A stretch of 64,000 bases of DNA from Pseudomonadota bacterium (GCA_021781575.1 JAJXWP010000005.1:62001-126000); one strand, 5' to 3'. Positions 23,741-33,818 are shown, counted from the first letter of the stretch. Notes: a model not told the origin generated them from the letters alone. Made by a program: numbers and translations.

Positions 23741-24865
23741 CTATTGCACCGCGACAGCGCGGTCGGCCACCAACATGTGGCCACATGCGAGACGCCGGGC
23801 CTCGGCCTCGACATCGATGACTTGGTCCAAGCCCGCCACGGTCACCCAGCCTTCGGCCCTAAGGCGACGCCCAATCGCGGCGGGCGTCCCCAGCGGCAGG
23901 AAGATGCGGTTGGGAGAGGTTGGTCCCGGCAGCGCATCGATGACCGTGTCCATGAACAAGGTGGCACCGGTAGCAGCTTCGCCATGGGCGGCATAGCGAC
24001 CGCCACGCCCCAGCTCTCCCGACGCGCGACGGGAGAAGATGGTGAACGCCACCCCCGTGTGATACTCGAAACCCCGATTTTCCACCGGGTCGATGGTCAG
24101 CGTGAGAGCCGGCGCCGCATCCCGCACCAGGCGCACCACTTCGGCCAGATGCTGCCGCTCGGCGGCGGCGGCAGGCGGCAGGTCGAGTGCCGCCAGCTTG
24201 GCCAACGCAGGCGCTGCCGGCCCGACGGCCTCAATCAACGCGCCCAGGAGGGCCGCAGCCTTGCCGCCGGTGGCCGAGACCGTCGCCACGTCCTTGTGGT
24301 CCAGAGCGTCGCGCAACCCCTCGCCCTCGCCCAAGCTGTCGACGACCAGCGGCACCAGGGTCGGCAATGTCAGGTCGACGCTGACCTCCTCGACCCCCAA
24401 CTCGACCAGGGCTTGGGCGGCCAGCAGAACCACCTCGGCATCGGCAGCCGGGCCGGCGGCGCCGATCAGCTCGATGCCCGCCTGGCCAAACTGGCGTTCG
24501 GGCCGAAGCTGGCTGCCTTTCACCCGCAGCACTTGGCCGGCATAGGACAGGCGCAACGGTCTGGGCGCGTTGGCCAGGCGCGTGGTGGCGATGCGCGCCG
24601 CCTGAAGAGTCATGTCGGCGCGGACCGCCATCATCCGCTGGGTAACCGGGTCCATTACCCGGAACGTATGTTTCGCCATGGCGGCACCGGCGCCGCCCAG
24701 CAGGCTTTCTTCGAATTCGATCAGCGGCGGCTTGACCCGGTCGTAGCCCTGAGCGGCGAACGCCGCCATCAGGCGCGCGACCACGTCCGCCTCATAGGCG
24801 GCGTGCGGTGGCAGGATATCGCGAAGGCCAGCAGGCAGCAGCGCGCGGTCGGCAAAGTCGGTCAT
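23741..24865 (-). CDS. hisZ: ATP phosphoribosyltransferase regulatory subunit
   Basis: 374 residues related to histidyl-tRNA synthetase but without its anticodon-binding domain. The LPAGLRDILPPHAAYEADVV start, KPPLIEFEESLLG, FRVMDPVTQRMMAVRADMTL and LSYAGQVLRVK are class-II synthetase-like motifs. The late GFEYHTGVAFTIFSR keeps the histidine A-like region. HisZ activates the short catalytic HisG in an octameric complex in the first step of histidine synthesis, so a short HisG is predicted elsewhere in the genome. The gene precedes purA. Confidence 0.93.
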   Translation of the reverse strand: MTDFADRALLPAGLRDILPPHAAYEADVVARLMAAFAAQGYDRVKPPLIEFEESLLGGAGAAMAKHTFRVMDPVTQRMMAVRADMTLQAARIATTRLANAPRPLRLSYAGQVLRVKGSQLRPERQFGQAGIELIGAAGPAADAEVVLLAAQALVELGVEEVSVDLTLPTLVPLVVDSLGEGEGLRDALDHKDVATVSATGGKAAALLGALIEAVGPAAPALAKLAALDLPPAAAAERQHLAEVVRLVRDAAPALTLTIDPVENRGFEYHTGVAFTIFSRRASGELGRGGRYAAHGEAATGATLFMDTVIDALPGPTSPNRIFLPLGTPAAIGRRLRAEGWVTVAGLDQVIDVEAEARRLACGHMLVADRAVAVQ

Positions 24866-24964
24866 GTGAAAGTCGTCGAGTCACGCGAACCGGGAGAATG
24901 CCCGGCGCACAAAGGCCTCCCCGTTTACCCCGATTACCGGCTCCCGGCAATCGGAAAAGACGGG

Positions 24965-26356
24965 TCAGTTCGTTGCCGGACCGCGCAGGATCAGCTCGTC
25001 GAGGTATCGCATCACACCCTTCGACGCCTCCGCGGCCAACTGGACCTCGCCCACCGCGCCGTCCACGTCACCCAATCGGTAGAGCCGAGCCGCCTCGATG
25101 CCATGAGCATGGACATCGCGGTGGGGGGGGTCCAGCAGGGAGAATGCCCGGTGGCCACGCACCCCCTGCTCCGCGACGGCGTCATACCATTTGCCCAACC
25201 GGCAGGTATGGTGGTCAGACAGTTCGGCAGGGTCGAGCCTGGTCTTGCCAACCAGCATTTCCGCCAGATTTTTGCGCCACGCCATGTGGTCGCATTTGGC
25301 CAGGTAAAGCGTCAGATCCTTCAGTTCCATGCCGGTCAGATCCGACATCGCCGCTCGAACCAGCGGCTCGGCCCGGTCGATCAGGTCGATGACGGTATTG
25401 ATCGCCGCGACATTGTTCTCGGTCATGTGGGCAATCGCCCCGATCGCCTCGGCAACTTCCTGCGAAGCACCGGCCTGCTGGGTCAAAATGGCCGAAATGT
25501 CCTGCATCCGACCGCTCAAGGAGTCGATCTGGGCGCCCAACTCGCGCATGCCTTGACCGTTTTCTGCGATCACCGACCGCCCTTCCTCGACGGCCGCCGC
25601 GCCGTCCTGCATAGAAGCGACGATTGTCCCCATCTCGGTCCGCAGATGCTCGATACGAGCCCGGATGTCCACCGTCGCCTTGGCGGTCTGATTGGCCAGA
25701 TGTTTGACCTCGTTGGCGACAACGGCAAATCCTTTGCCCGCCTCGCCGGCGCGCGCCGCCTCGATGGTGGCGTTCAAGGCCAGCAGGTTGGTCTGCGTGG
25801 CGATCGCTTCGATCTGGTTGACGATGTCGCCGATCTGGGCGGAAGCCTGGGACAGATTGGCCACCCGATGGGCCGCGCCATCGACCGCCTGGGCGATATT
25901 CTCCATGCTGGACACTGCCTGGTCGGCCGCCCGCTGCCCCACGCCGGCAAGCCGCTGGGCCGATTGGGCGGCATCTGACGCAGCCCCGGCATTGCGGGAG
26001 ATTTCGTGTACCGAGCTGACCAGTTCCTCTGTCGCCGCGGCGATCGCCTGAGCCCTTCGGTCGACTTCCGTCACCTCGCGCATCATCTCCGCCGCCGCGG
26101 TGACCGCTTCGGTGGACTGGACAGAGGTCTCGACGACCCTGCCGGCCTCTGCCAGGCCGCGCTCGTGCAGGCTGTCGGCCAACTGGCGCAGTTTTCGCGA
26201 AATGGGGCAGTCGCCCGCGGGAATCGAGAGGTATTTGCCCGCCGCAAGCAGGTCCAGGGATCGGAGAATCTGGTCCGTCCGCAATCCCGTTTCGTCGGCG
26301 TTGGCCGCTTCGCATATGGCCGGTTGAGCCGGCGCGAGCCTCCGGAAGCTGAACAT
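24965..26356 (-). CDS. Cytoplasmic methyl-accepting chemoreceptor with C-terminal CZB zinc-binding domain
   Basis: 463 residues from the ATG at 26356; a TTG six codons earlier is possible. No transmembrane segment or N-terminal sensor is visible. The signalling domain is complete, with the hairpin-tip [20 protein letters not shown], then [20 protein letters not shown]. The C-terminal ~120 residues form a CZB domain: [36 protein letters not shown] and [13 protein letters not shown] supply the conserved 3-His/1-Cys zinc site. In studied cases such receptors sense zinc or oxidants such as HOCl. The ligand here is inferred from the family. Confidence 0.88.
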   Translation of the reverse strand: MFSFRRLAPAQPAICEAANADETGLRTDQILRSLDLLAAGKYLSIPAGDCPISRKLRQLADSLHERGLAEAGRVVETSVQSTEAVTAAAEMMREVTEVDRRAQAIAAATEELVSSVHEISRNAGAASDAAQSAQRLAGVGQRAADQAVSSMENIAQAVDGAAHRVANLSQASAQIGDIVNQIEAIATQTNLLALNATIEAARAGEAGKGFAVVANEVKHLANQTAKATVDIRARIEHLRTEMGTIVASMQDGAAAVEEGRSVIAENGQGMRELGAQIDSLSGRMQDISAILTQQAGASQEVAEAIGAIAHMTENNVAAINTVIDLIDRAEPLVRAAMSDLTGMELKDLTLYLAKCDHMAWRKNLAEMLVGKTRLDPAELSDHHTCRLGKWYDAVAEQGVRGHRAFSLLDPPHRDVHAHGIEAARLYRLGDVDGAVGEVQLAAEASKGVMRYLDELILRGPATN

Positions 26357-26424
26357 TTCCCCGTCCTGTCCCAACCTCTATTGATCAGGCCTTAAGGGAA
26401 ACTTCGCCTTGTTTCAATTAAAAA

Positions 26425-26455
26425 CCGTGAAGCCCCATTAATTAGGACTTCACGG
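26425..26455 (-). terminator. Rho-independent terminator of serA
   Basis: CCGTGAAG (26425-26432) pairs with CTTCACGG (26448-26455). On the minus strand the stem is followed by TTTTTAATTG. It is 44 bp past the serA stop. Confidence 0.8.
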
Positions 26456-26498
26456 CCCTTCGATATTACTATTGCAATAAACCTACCGTTGCACGGAA

Positions 26499-28076
26499 CT
26501 AAAACCGCAATGCTTTTGCTTGTACGACATTCGGAATTGCCCGCACCTTGTCCAACAACGCCTCGGTCAATGGCTGGTCGACGCGGATCAGGGCGATGGC
26601 GTTACCCCCGGCCTCGGAGCGCCCCAGGTGGAAGGTGGCGATATTCACCCCGGCCTCGCCCAGGGTGGTACCCAGGCGGCCGATGAAGCCTGGTTTGTCG
26701 TTGTTGGTGACGTAAAGCATGTTGGGGCCGAGTTCGGCCTCGATCGGGATCTCCTTGATGGCGACGATCCGCGGCTTGTCGCCGCCGAACAACGTTCCGG
26801 CAACACTGCGGGAACGCTGGTCGGTGGTCACCGTCAAGGTAATCAGCGTGTGGTAATCGCCGCATTTCTCATTCTTCGTTTCGGTGATCGCGATTTCGCG
26901 ATCCTTGGCGATGACCGGCGCGTTGACCATGTTGACCGTTTCGACGAAGGGCTTCAACAGCCCTTCCAGCAGGAGCGCCGTCAGCGGCTTGGTATTCAGT
27001 TCCGCCACCTGCCCCTCATAGGCCACCGACACCGCCTTCAAGCCGTGCTCGGTGATCTGCCCGGCGAAGCTGCCCAGTTGGTGGGCCAAGGTCATGTAGG
27101 GCCTCAGCTTGGGCGCATCCTCGGCCGACACCGAGGGAATATTGAGGGCATTGGTCACCGCGCCGGTCAACAGATAGTCGGACATCTGCTCGGCCACCTG
27201 CAGGGCCACGTTCTCTTGAGCTTCCGTCGTCGAAGCGCCGAGATGGGGCGTGCAGATCACCTTGTCCGAGCCGAACAGGATATTCGCCTTGGCCGGTTCC
27301 TCGGCAAATACGTCGAACGCCGCGCCGGCCACCTGACCTGCATCGATGGCCGCCTTCAGGTCGGCCTCGTTGACCAATCCGCCGCGGGCGCAGTTGATGA
27401 TGCGCACACCCTTCCTGGTCTTGGCCAAGGCCTTGGCGTCGATCAGATTGCGGGTGGCTTCGGTGAGCGGTGTGTGCAGAGTGATGAAATCAGCCCGGGT
27501 CAGCAGTTCGTCCAGTTCGACCTTTTCGATTCCCAGATCCTTGGCCCGTTCCTGCGACAGGAAAGGATCGTAGGCGATCACCTTCATGTGCAAACCGATC
27601 GCCCGGTCAGCGACGATGGAGCCGATATTGCCGCAGCCGACGACCCCCAGGGTCTTGTTGGTCAGCTCGACCCCCATGAATTTCGATTTTTCCCATTTGC
27701 CGGCATGGGTCGAGGCATTGGCCTGGGCAATATCACGGGCCAGGGCGAACATCAGGGCGATGGCGTGCTCGGCGGTGGTGATGGAGTTGCCGAACGGCGT
27801 GTTCATCACCACGACGCCGCGCGCCGTGGCCGCCGGTACGTCCACGTTGTCAACCCCGATGCCGGCACGGCCGACCACTTTAAGGTTGGTGGCGGCGGCG
27901 AGGATCTCGGCTGTCACCTTGGTGTTGGAACGGATGGCCAAGCCGTCATAGGCGCCGACGATGGCCTTCAGTTCGTCGGGAGCAAGGCCGACCTTGACGT
28001 CGGTCTCGATGCCGCGGTCCTTGAAGATCTGGACGGCGGCGGGGCTCAACTTGTCGCTGATGAGAACTCTTGGCAT
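26499..28076 (-). CDS. serA: D-3-phosphoglycerate dehydrogenase
   Basis: 525 residues, the long form. The NAD-binding and catalytic parts show GRAGIGVDNVDVPAATARGV, VVGCGNIGSIVADRAIGL, INCARGGLVNEADL and the catalytic histidine in CTPHLGASTTEAQENVA. An allosteric-substrate-binding domain (~330-450) and a C-terminal ACT domain (~455-525; LYVTNNDKPGFIGRLGTTLG) follow, typical of serine-regulated enzymes. It makes 3-phosphohydroxypyruvate, the substrate of SerC, encoded just upstream. serC and serA are separated by a 92-bp palindromic repeat but are probably one unit, ended by the terminator at 26425. Confidence 0.97.
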   Translation of the reverse strand: MPRVLISDKLSPAAVQIFKDRGIETDVKVGLAPDELKAIVGAYDGLAIRSNTKVTAEILAAATNLKVVGRAGIGVDNVDVPAATARGVVVMNTPFGNSITTAEHAIALMFALARDIAQANASTHAGKWEKSKFMGVELTNKTLGVVGCGNIGSIVADRAIGLHMKVIAYDPFLSQERAKDLGIEKVELDELLTRADFITLHTPLTEATRNLIDAKALAKTRKGVRIINCARGGLVNEADLKAAIDAGQVAGAAFDVFAEEPAKANILFGSDKVICTPHLGASTTEAQENVALQVAEQMSDYLLTGAVTNALNIPSVSAEDAPKLRPYMTLAHQLGSFAGQITEHGLKAVSVAYEGQVAELNTKPLTALLLEGLLKPFVETVNMVNAPVIAKDREIAITETKNEKCGDYHTLITLTVTTDQRSRSVAGTLFGGDKPRIVAIKEIPIEAELGPNMLYVTNNDKPGFIGRLGTTLGEAGVNIATFHLGRSEAGGNAIALIRVDQPLTEALLDKVRAIPNVVQAKALRF

Positions 28077-28092
28077 GTGGATATCTCCCCCG

Positions 28093-28161
28093 GTTCGTCA
28101 TCCCCGCGCAAGCGGGGATCCATGGAACGGTTGGATGCCCGCCTGCGCGGGCATGACGAAC
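28093..28161. repeat. REP-like palindromic repeat between serC and serA
   Basis: GTTCGTCAT (28093-28101) and ATGACGAAC (28153-28161) form perfect 9-bp outer arms. Inside are two smaller GC hairpins, CCCCGCGCAAGCGGGG and GCCCGCCTGCGCGGGC. This layout matches the common dispersed GTCATCCCCGC...GCGGGCATGAC repeats of many proteobacteria. In this position it could stabilise or attenuate the serC-serA transcript. Confidence 0.75.
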
Positions 28162-28168
28162 AAAAGCG

Positions 28169-29344
28169 TCAGGCTTTCGACGAGAATTCGGCCTCGACCT
28201 GGGCGAAGGCCCAGTCCAGCCACGGCGTAAGCTTTTCGATGTCGGCGGTTTCCACGGTGGCGCCGCCCCAGATGCGCAGTCCGGGAGGAGCATCGCGATA
28301 GGCGCCGATGTCCATGGCCACGCCTTCCTTCTCGAGGATAGAGGCGATCTTCTTGGCTGCCGCCGCCTGGTCATCGGGCGACAACTTGACGAAGAACGGC
28401 GCCTTGATCTTGAGGCAGATCGAGGTGCAGGAGCGGCTGGCCGGATCTTCGGCCAGGAAGGCGGCCCAACTCGACTTGGCGACCCAGGCTTCCAAGGCCT
28501 TCAAGTTGGCTTCCGAACGGCCGATCAGGGCCTTGAGGCCGCCAAGCTGCTCGGCCCAGCGCAAGGAATCGATTTGATCTTCGACCGCGATCATCGACGG
28601 AGTGTTAATGGTCTCGCCTTTGAAGATGCCGTCGATCAGCTTGCCGCCCTTGGTCATGCGAAAGATCTTCGGCAGCGGCCACGCCGGCTTGTAATTCTCC
28701 AGCCGCGCCACGGCGCGGGGGCTCAAGACCAGCATGCCGTGGGCGCCTTCGCCCCCTAGCACCTTTTGCCAGGACCAGGTGGCGACGTCGATCTTCTTCC
28801 ACGGAATGTCCATGGCGAACACCGCCGACGTAGCATCGGCGATGACCAGACCCTTGCGGTCGTCGCGGATCCAATCGCCGTTGGCAACCCGCACGCCCGA
28901 GGTCGTGCCGTTCCAGGTGAATATCACATCGCGATCGAAGTCCACCTGACCGAGGTCGGGCAGCTTGCCGTACTCGGCCTTGAACACACGGACGTCGGAC
29001 AGCTTCAGCTGCTTGGTGACATCGGTCACCCAACCTTCGCCGAAGCTTTCCCAGGCCAGCATATCGACACCGCGTTCGCCCAGCAGCGACCACATCGCCA
29101 TCTCGACGGCCCCGGTATCGGATGCCGGCACGATGCCGATCAGGTAATCATCGGGAAGACCGAGGATGGCGCGGCTGCGGTCAAGAACCTCGGCCAGCTT
29201 GGCCTTGCCGATCTTGGCCCGATGCGACCGGCCGACAGCGGCATCGGCCAAAGCCTGAAGCGACCAGCCGGGACGCTTGGCACAGGGACCGGAAGAAAAA
29301 TGGGGATTTGCCGGCCGAACCGTCGGCCGCTGGGAAACTGTCAT
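28169..29344 (-). CDS. serC: Phosphoserine aminotransferase
   Basis: 391 residues of the longer alphaproteobacterial/archaeal-type Ser[16 protein letters not shown]-like start ([18 protein letters not shown]), substrate-binding [34 protein letters not shown] and the PLP lysine in [20 protein letters not shown] are all present. It converts phosphohydroxypyruvate and glutamate to phosphoserine and oxoglutarate in serine synthesis, and also has a PLP-synthesis role. The ribosome site AAGGGAGGG lies in one arm of a short leader hairpin. Confidence 0.95.
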   Translation of the reverse strand: MTVSQRPTVRPANPHFSSGPCAKRPGWSLQALADAAVGRSHRAKIGKAKLAEVLDRSRAILGLPDDYLIGIVPASDTGAVEMAMWSLLGERGVDMLAWESFGEGWVTDVTKQLKLSDVRVFKAEYGKLPDLGQVDFDRDVIFTWNGTTSGVRVANGDWIRDDRKGLVIADATSAVFAMDIPWKKIDVATWSWQKVLGGEGAHGMLVLSPRAVARLENYKPAWPLPKIFRMTKGGKLIDGIFKGETINTPSMIAVEDQIDSLRWAEQLGGLKALIGRSEANLKALEAWVAKSSWAAFLAEDPASRSCTSICLKIKAPFFVKLSPDDQAAAAKKIASILEKEGVAMDIGAYRDAPPGLRIWGGATVETADIEKLTPWLDWAFAQVEAEFSSKA

Positions 29345-29351
29345 GGAATCA

Positions 29352-29371
29352 ACCCTCCCTTGCAGAAGGGA
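29352..29371 (-). promoter_or_regulatory. Leader hairpin overlapping the serC ribosome site
   Basis: On the minus strand TCCCTT (29371-29366) pairs with AAGGGA (29361-29356) around CTGC, and the 3' arm is part of the AAGGGAGGG Shine-Dalgarno of serC. This could hide the ribosome site. A serC leader RNA motif is known in alphaproteobacteria, but I cannot confirm that this matches its consensus. Confidence 0.4.
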
Positions 29372-29466
29372 CGCGACCCGTTGGGGGATCGTGGCCCGGC
29401 GCGAGTGTGGCAGCCGGGAGCCGGTTCGTCAATCGCCGTGGGAAACGAGTTCCCGTGGCGAGTTCA

Positions 29467-30429
29467 CTACTCCTTCAAAGCGCGCAGGACCAGATCGCGG
29501 TCGGCATTGCCGCCTGACAGGACCAGCCCGACCCGGCCGCCACGATCGGCATCGGCCAGCATGGCGGCCAGCGGTGCGGCACCGGCGCCCTCCGCCAGAT
29601 TATGGGTGTCGGCCAGGTAATGCCGGATGGCGGCTAGAATGGCCTCGTCGGTCACCGTCACCACCGCATCGGCACCGGCGGCGATGACGCCCACGGCGAC
29701 CGGATCCGGAACACGGCAGGCCAAGCCGTCGGCCAGAGTGTTGGCGGTGGGAGTGGTCATCACGCGGCCCGCCCAGAAACTATCGGCATAGGCCGGCGCG
29801 GTGTCAGCCACCACGCCGACGATGCGGGTCGTCAGGCCCAGGGCGTCCCGCGCGGCGATCATTCCGCAAATCCCCGACCCCATGCCGATAGGCACGTAGA
29901 CGGTATCAAGCGGCGGTGCCGCCCGCAGGAATTCCAGCGCATAACTGGCCACGCCCTGCACCAGCCAGGGATGGAACGGCCGGACCAGATGCAGGCCGCC
30001 AGTCTCCGCCAATCTGGCGGCGTGTTCGGCGGCCTCCTGGAAATCATCACCGAATTCGACAAGTTCGGCGCCATGGGCGCGAATCGCCGCATTCTTTTCC
30101 GGACTGTTCCCCAGGGGAACGACGATCACGGCACGCACGCCCGACCGCCGCGCCGCCCAGGCGATGCTCTGGCCATGGTTGCCGCGGGTCGCCGTGATGA
30201 CGCCCGGCAGGTCCGGGATGGAGTCGCGCAAACGATGCAGATAGGCGATGCCGCCGCGCAGCTTGAAAGCGCCGATGGGCGTGTGGTTCTCGTGCTTGAC
30301 CCAGACCTCGCAGCCGGCTCGTTCGCTCAACAGCGGCCAGACGTATTGCGGCGTCGGCGCCATCGCCTGGTAGACAAGACGGGCCGCCGCCTCGATCTCG
30401 CCAAGCAGGGCGGAAGCGCCACCACTCAT
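29467..30429 (-). CDS. PLP-dependent serine/threonine dehydratase family enzyme
   Basis: 320 residues of fold-type II. The PLP lysine is in HENHTPIGAFKLRGGIAYLH, the glycine-rich phosphate loop in YVPIGMGSGICGMI, and TATRGNHGQSIAWAARRSGV is the substrate SxGN-like loop. LVLSGGNADRDLVL is the C-terminal serine/glycine motif. There is no regulatory ACT domain. Candidates are catabolic threonine dehydratase, threo-3-hydroxyaspartate ammonia-lyase or the EutB-type hydroxyectoine enzyme; sequence alone does not decide. The 4-bp overlap with thiD indicates cotranscription. Confidence 0.82.
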   Translation of the reverse strand: MSGGASALLGEIEAAARLVYQAMAPTPQYVWPLLSERAGCEVWVKHENHTPIGAFKLRGGIAYLHRLRDSIPDLPGVITATRGNHGQSIAWAARRSGVRAVIVVPLGNSPEKNAAIRAHGAELVEFGDDFQEAAEHAARLAETGGLHLVRPFHPWLVQGVASYALEFLRAAPPLDTVYVPIGMGSGICGMIAARDALGLTTRIVGVVADTAPAYADSFWAGRVMTTPTANTLADGLACRVPDPVAVGVIAAGADAVVTVTDEAILAAIRHYLADTHNLAEGAGAAPLAAMLADADRGGRVGLVLSGGNADRDLVLRALKE

Positions 30430-31235
30430 CGCTCGACCTCGAACGGCTGCACCGTATGGGCATGGTTCAGCGGCCCGTGGCCGTGGCCATAGCCGGGAGC
30501 GGTGGAGATGGCCAGCATCACATAGTGCCGCGCCCGCGCCACCGCGTCCTGCAGCGACAGTTTCTGGGCCAGGCCCGTGGCGATCGCCGATGCCAGGGTG
30601 CAGCCGGTGCCGTGGGTACTGGTGCTGTCGATGCGGACGCTCTCGAACAATCGGACCCCGTCGGCGGCAACCAAGACGTCGACGAGGCGCGAGCCGTCCA
30701 TATGGCCTCCCTTGACCAGCACGGCGGCCGGCCCGAGGGCGCAGAGGCGCCTGCCGGCTTCCACCATGCCGCCAACGTCGGTGATGGACAAGCCGGTCAG
30801 CGCTTCCGCTTCGGGAATGTTGGGGGTGACCACGGCGGCACGGCGGATCAGCTTGGTCATGAGGGCCTGGTGGGCAGCGTCATCGAGCAGCTTATGGCCG
30901 CCCTTGGCCACCATGACGGGGTCGACCACCAGCGGCACGCCGGGCGCGTGTGCATCGAGCGTCGCATCAATGGCGTCGATCACCTCGGCCTTGCTCAGCA
31001 TGCCGGTCTTCACCGCATCGGCACCTATGTCATCCAGAACCAGAGCCATCTGCTGCTCGATGAACACCGGCGGGATGTCGAAGATGCCGAACACACCACG
31101 GGTGTTCTGCGCCGTCAGCGCGGTGATGGCGCTGGCGGCATAGCCGCCCAGCGCGGTGACCGTCTTGATGTCGGCCTGGATGCCGGCACCACCCCCCGAG
31201 TCGGAGCCGGCAACGATGAGGACACGACCCCGCAC
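30426..31235 (-). CDS. thiD: Hydroxymethylpyrimidine (phosphate) kinase
   Basis: 269 residues of the ribokinase-like family. VLIVAGSDSGGGAGIQADIK, GGYAASAITALTAQNT, VDPVMVAKGGHKLLDD and the C-terminal anion-hole motif STSTHGTGCTLASAIATGLA are ThiD signatures. It phosphorylates HMP and HMP-P for thiamine synthesis in the cytoplasm. The start is GTG at 31235, whose bases overlap the TAG of glmM (TAGTG). No thiE or other thiamine gene is next to it. Confidence 0.94.
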   Translation of the reverse strand: MRGRVLIVAGSDSGGGAGIQADIKTVTALGGYAASAITALTAQNTRGVFGIFDIPPVFIEQQMALVLDDIGADAVKTGMLSKAEVIDAIDATLDAHAPGVPLVVDPVMVAKGGHKLLDDAAHQALMTKLIRRAAVVTPNIPEAEALTGLSITDVGGMVEAGRRLCALGPAAVLVKGGHMDGSRLVDVLVAADGVRLFESVRIDSTSTHGTGCTLASAIATGLAQKLSLQDAVARARHYVMLAISTAPGYGHGHGPLNHAHTVQPFEVER

Positions 31236-32602
31236 TAGGATACTCCCGCCGCTTTCTCGATGGCGCCGACGATGTCGCCGACGACGCTGCCGATCACGCC
31301 GTCGTCTTCCCCTTCCGCCATCACCCGGATCAGCGGCTCGGTGCCCGAGCGGCGGATCAACAGGCGTCCGGTTCCGACAAGGCGCGATTCGCCGGCGGCA
31401 ATGGCCGCGATGACGGTGCGGTCGTCCAGCACGAGACCGTTCAGGGCCGCCGGGACACGGACGTTCCTCAGTACCTGCGGCAGTGGCGTGAACAGGCGCA
31501 ACACCTCGCTGGCAGGGCGAGCCGATTCGACGATGGCAGCCAGCACCTGCAGCGCCGCCACCAATCCGTCGCCGGTCGTCGAATGATCGGACAGGATGAT
31601 GTGCCCCGACTGTTCGCCGCCGACGTTGAAGCCGTCGCGCCGCATCTTTTCCAGCACATAGCGGTCACCGACGGCGGTGCGATGAAGGGACAGCCCCTCG
31701 GCCGCCAGGAAGCGCTCCAGCCCCAGGTTCGACATCACGGTCGCAACGACGCCGTCGCCCTTAAGGTTGCCGTTGCGCCGCCACGTCCGAGCGATCAGGG
31801 CCATCAGCTGGTCTCCGTCGATCAGCATCCCTTGCTCATCGCTCAACACCACGCGGTCGGCATCGCCGTCCAGCGCGATGCCGAGATGAGCGCCATGCGC
31901 CACCACCTGGCTGCGCAGGGCATCGGTGGCCAGCGACCCGCACCCCTTGTTGATGTTGAACCCGTCCGGCGAGATTCCGAGGGGAACCACCTCGGCGCCC
32001 AATTCCCATAGGATGGTCGGCGCCACCTTGTAGGCGGCGCCGTTGGCGCAATCGACGACGATCTTCAGGCCGTCGAGCCGCAAGCCGCGGGGGAAGGTGT
32101 TCTTGGTGTACTCGATATAGCGACCGACCGCGTCATCGAGGCGCCGCGCCCGGCCAAGCCGCGACGGCGCCACCAGATGGGCCGACAGGCCGTTTTCCAT
32201 GTGGGCTTCGATGGCACTTTCCGCCTGGTCGGACAGCTTGTACCCGTCCGGGCCGAACAGCTTGATGCCGTTATCCTCGTAAGGGTTGTGCGAGGCCGAA
32301 ATCATCACGCCCAGGTCGGCGCGCAAGGAGCGTGTCAGCATAGCCACCGCCGGCGTCGGCAACGGCCCCAGCAGCACCACATCCATGCCCACCGAGATGA
32401 AGCCGGCGGTCAGAGCGGGCTCCAGCAGATAGCCGGACAACCGCGTGTCTTTGCCGATGACGACGGTATGCCGATGACTGCCGCGGGTGAAATGATGACC
32501 GGCCGCCATACCCAGTTTCATGGCGGTCTCGGCGGTCATCGGCTCGGCATTGGCGGTTCCCCGTACCCCGTCGGTGCCGAAGAGCTTTCGGGTCATATTC
32601 AA
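31235..32602 (-). CDS. glmM: Phosphoglucosamine mutase
   Basis: 455 residues. [20 protein letters not shown] at the start, the phosphoserine active site in [17 protein letters not shown] (about 98-114), the Mg-binding DGDADR in [16 protein letters not shown], the sugar-binding GEQSGHII and the C-terminal phosphate-binding [15 protein letters not shown] are all present. It makes glucosamine-1-phosphate for peptidoglycan and lipopolysaccharide. The TAG stop overlaps the thiD GTG, and folP lies 70 bp upstream, in the common ftsH-folP-glmM order. Confidence 0.96.
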   Translation of the reverse strand: MNMTRKLFGTDGVRGTANAEPMTAETAMKLGMAAGHHFTRGSHRHTVVIGKDTRLSGYLLEPALTAGFISVGMDVVLLGPLPTPAVAMLTRSLRADLGVMISASHNPYEDNGIKLFGPDGYKLSDQAESAIEAHMENGLSAHLVAPSRLGRARRLDDAVGRYIEYTKNTFPRGLRLDGLKIVVDCANGAAYKVAPTILWELGAEVVPLGISPDGFNINKGCGSLATDALRSQVVAHGAHLGIALDGDADRVVLSDEQGMLIDGDQLMALIARTWRRNGNLKGDGVVATVMSNLGLERFLAAEGLSLHRTAVGDRYVLEKMRRDGFNVGGEQSGHIILSDHSTTGDGLVAALQVLAAIVESARPASEVLRLFTPLPQVLRNVRVPAALNGLVLDDRTVIAAIAAGESRLVGTGRLLIRRSGTEPLIRVMAEGEDDGVIGSVVGDIVGAIEKAAGVS

Positions 32603-32672
32603 TTCCAGAAGTCAGAGACAAGAAGTCAGATGCCAGATTAGCCTCTTCTCTGTCCATTGACATCTGGGCTTG

Positions 32673-33818
32673 TCAGATATCGGGTATTCGGCATCCCTGC
32701 CAGATCGTCACCGCTTGCACCGTCTCGGCGACATCATGGACACGCAGGATCTGAACGCCCTGTTCGATACCCGCCAGGGCTGCCGCCAGCGAGCCGGAAA
32801 GGCGACGATCCGCCACGGCTCCCCCGGACATCCTGCCGATGAAGCTCTTGCGACTCACCCCCAGGAGGACCGGAACACCAAGGCTATGATAAAGGCCGAG
32901 GCGAGCCATGACCTGACGATTGTGTTCGACCGTCTTGCCGAAGCCGATCCCGGGATCGACACAGAGACGGTCTGCGGAAATTCCCGCAGCGCGGCAGGCG
33001 GCAAGACGGTTCGCCAGATAGTCGTAGACATCGAGCGGCGCGAAGCGATAGGCCGGTGCCGCCTGCATCGTTCCGGGCTCGCCCTGCATGTGCATGAGCA
33101 CGATGGCGGCGCCGCTGGCCGCCGCCACGGCAAGCGCATTTTCATCATCGGTGAGCGCCGTGATGTCGTTGATAATGGCCGCCCCCGCTTCCACCGAAGC
33201 ACCCATCACCGCGGCATGGCGGGTATCGACGGATATCACCGCCCCCTTTTCCGCCAGGGCGCGCACCACTGGCAGGATGCGGCGCATCTCTTCCTCAGGT
33301 CCGACCGGCGCCGAGCCCGGGCGAGTCGATTCGCCGCCGACGTCCAGGATGTCGGCTCCCGCTTCCAGCAGGGCCACGCCGTGGGCCACCGCGTCGGCCG
33401 CGGCGAAGAACTTGCCGCCGTCGGAAAAGCTGTCCGGTGTGACGTTGACGATGCCCATGATCCGCGGCCGGTCCAGGTCGAGGCCGGCAAACCGTGGGCG
33501 ATTGGCCGCCAAGGCGCGCAGCAGACGGCCGACATGCACCGCCATCGCTTCGCCCTCGGCCTCGGACCATTCCAGCACTTCGGGAAAGGGCGCCACCGAT
33601 TCGAATACCCGCTCGCCTTCGCGCAACCACAGCCTGCACATGGCGAATGCGAGCGGGCCGCCGGCCAACCCCCACCCTCGGCCTGAAGCGACAGCGGCCG
33701 CCGCGGCACTGCCGGCCAGCGTGCCGGCCGGCCCGAGGTAAAGACGCTGGGCCAAGCCCTCATGCGACAAGCCCCGCGGAAGGGCGGGGCTTGCCTCTAG
33801 AACGGACGGAGTGGTCAC
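32673..33818 (-). CDS. folP: Dihydropteroate synthase
   Basis: 381 residues. The catalytic TIM barrel occupies about 120-375: [59 protein letters not shown], the dihydropterin loop near [11 protein letters not shown], and [13 protein letters not shown]. About 115 extra N-terminal residues, of unclear role, are common in alphaproteobacterial FolP. The enzyme joins p-aminobenzoate to dihydropterin pyrophosphate and is the sulfonamide target. Its ATG overlaps the ftsH stop by 4 bp. A perfect GC hairpin lies inside codons 9-17. Confidence 0.94.
   Translation of the reverse strand: MTTPSVLEASPALPRGLSHEGLAQRLYLGPAGTLAGSAAAAAVASGRGWGLAGGPLAFAMCRLWLREGERVFESVAPFPEVLEWSEAEGEAMAVHVGRLLRALAANRPRFAGLDLDRPRIMGIVNVTPDSFSDGGKFFAAADAVAHGVALLEAGADILDVGGESTRPGSAPVGPEEEMRRILPVVRALAEKGAVISVDTRHAAVMGASVEAGAAIINDITALTDDENALAVAAASGAAIVLMHMQGEPGTMQAAPAYRFAPLDVYDYLANRLAACRAAGISADRLCVDPGIGFGKTVEHNRQVMARLGLYHSLGVPVLLGVSRKSFIGRMSGGAVADRRLSGSLAAALAGIEQGVQILRVHDVAETVQAVTIWQGCRIPDI
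33768..33793 (-). other. Terminator-like hairpin inside the start of folP
   Basis: CAAGCCCCGC (33768-33777) pairs perfectly with GCGGGGCTTG (33784-33793) around GGAAGG. It lies 22 bp beyond the ftsH stop but within the folP reading frame. There is no T-run. It may attenuate readthrough from ftsH or shape folP translation. Confidence 0.45.

Noticed and set aside
23744-25978. A 744-codon plus-strand open frame over hisZ and the chemoreceptor gene
   Set aside because: Antisense to two confident genes; no conserved motif.
29345-29470. A SAM riboswitch upstream of serC
   Set aside because: No recognisable SAM-II-type core was found by eye; only the short ribosome-site hairpin could be supported.
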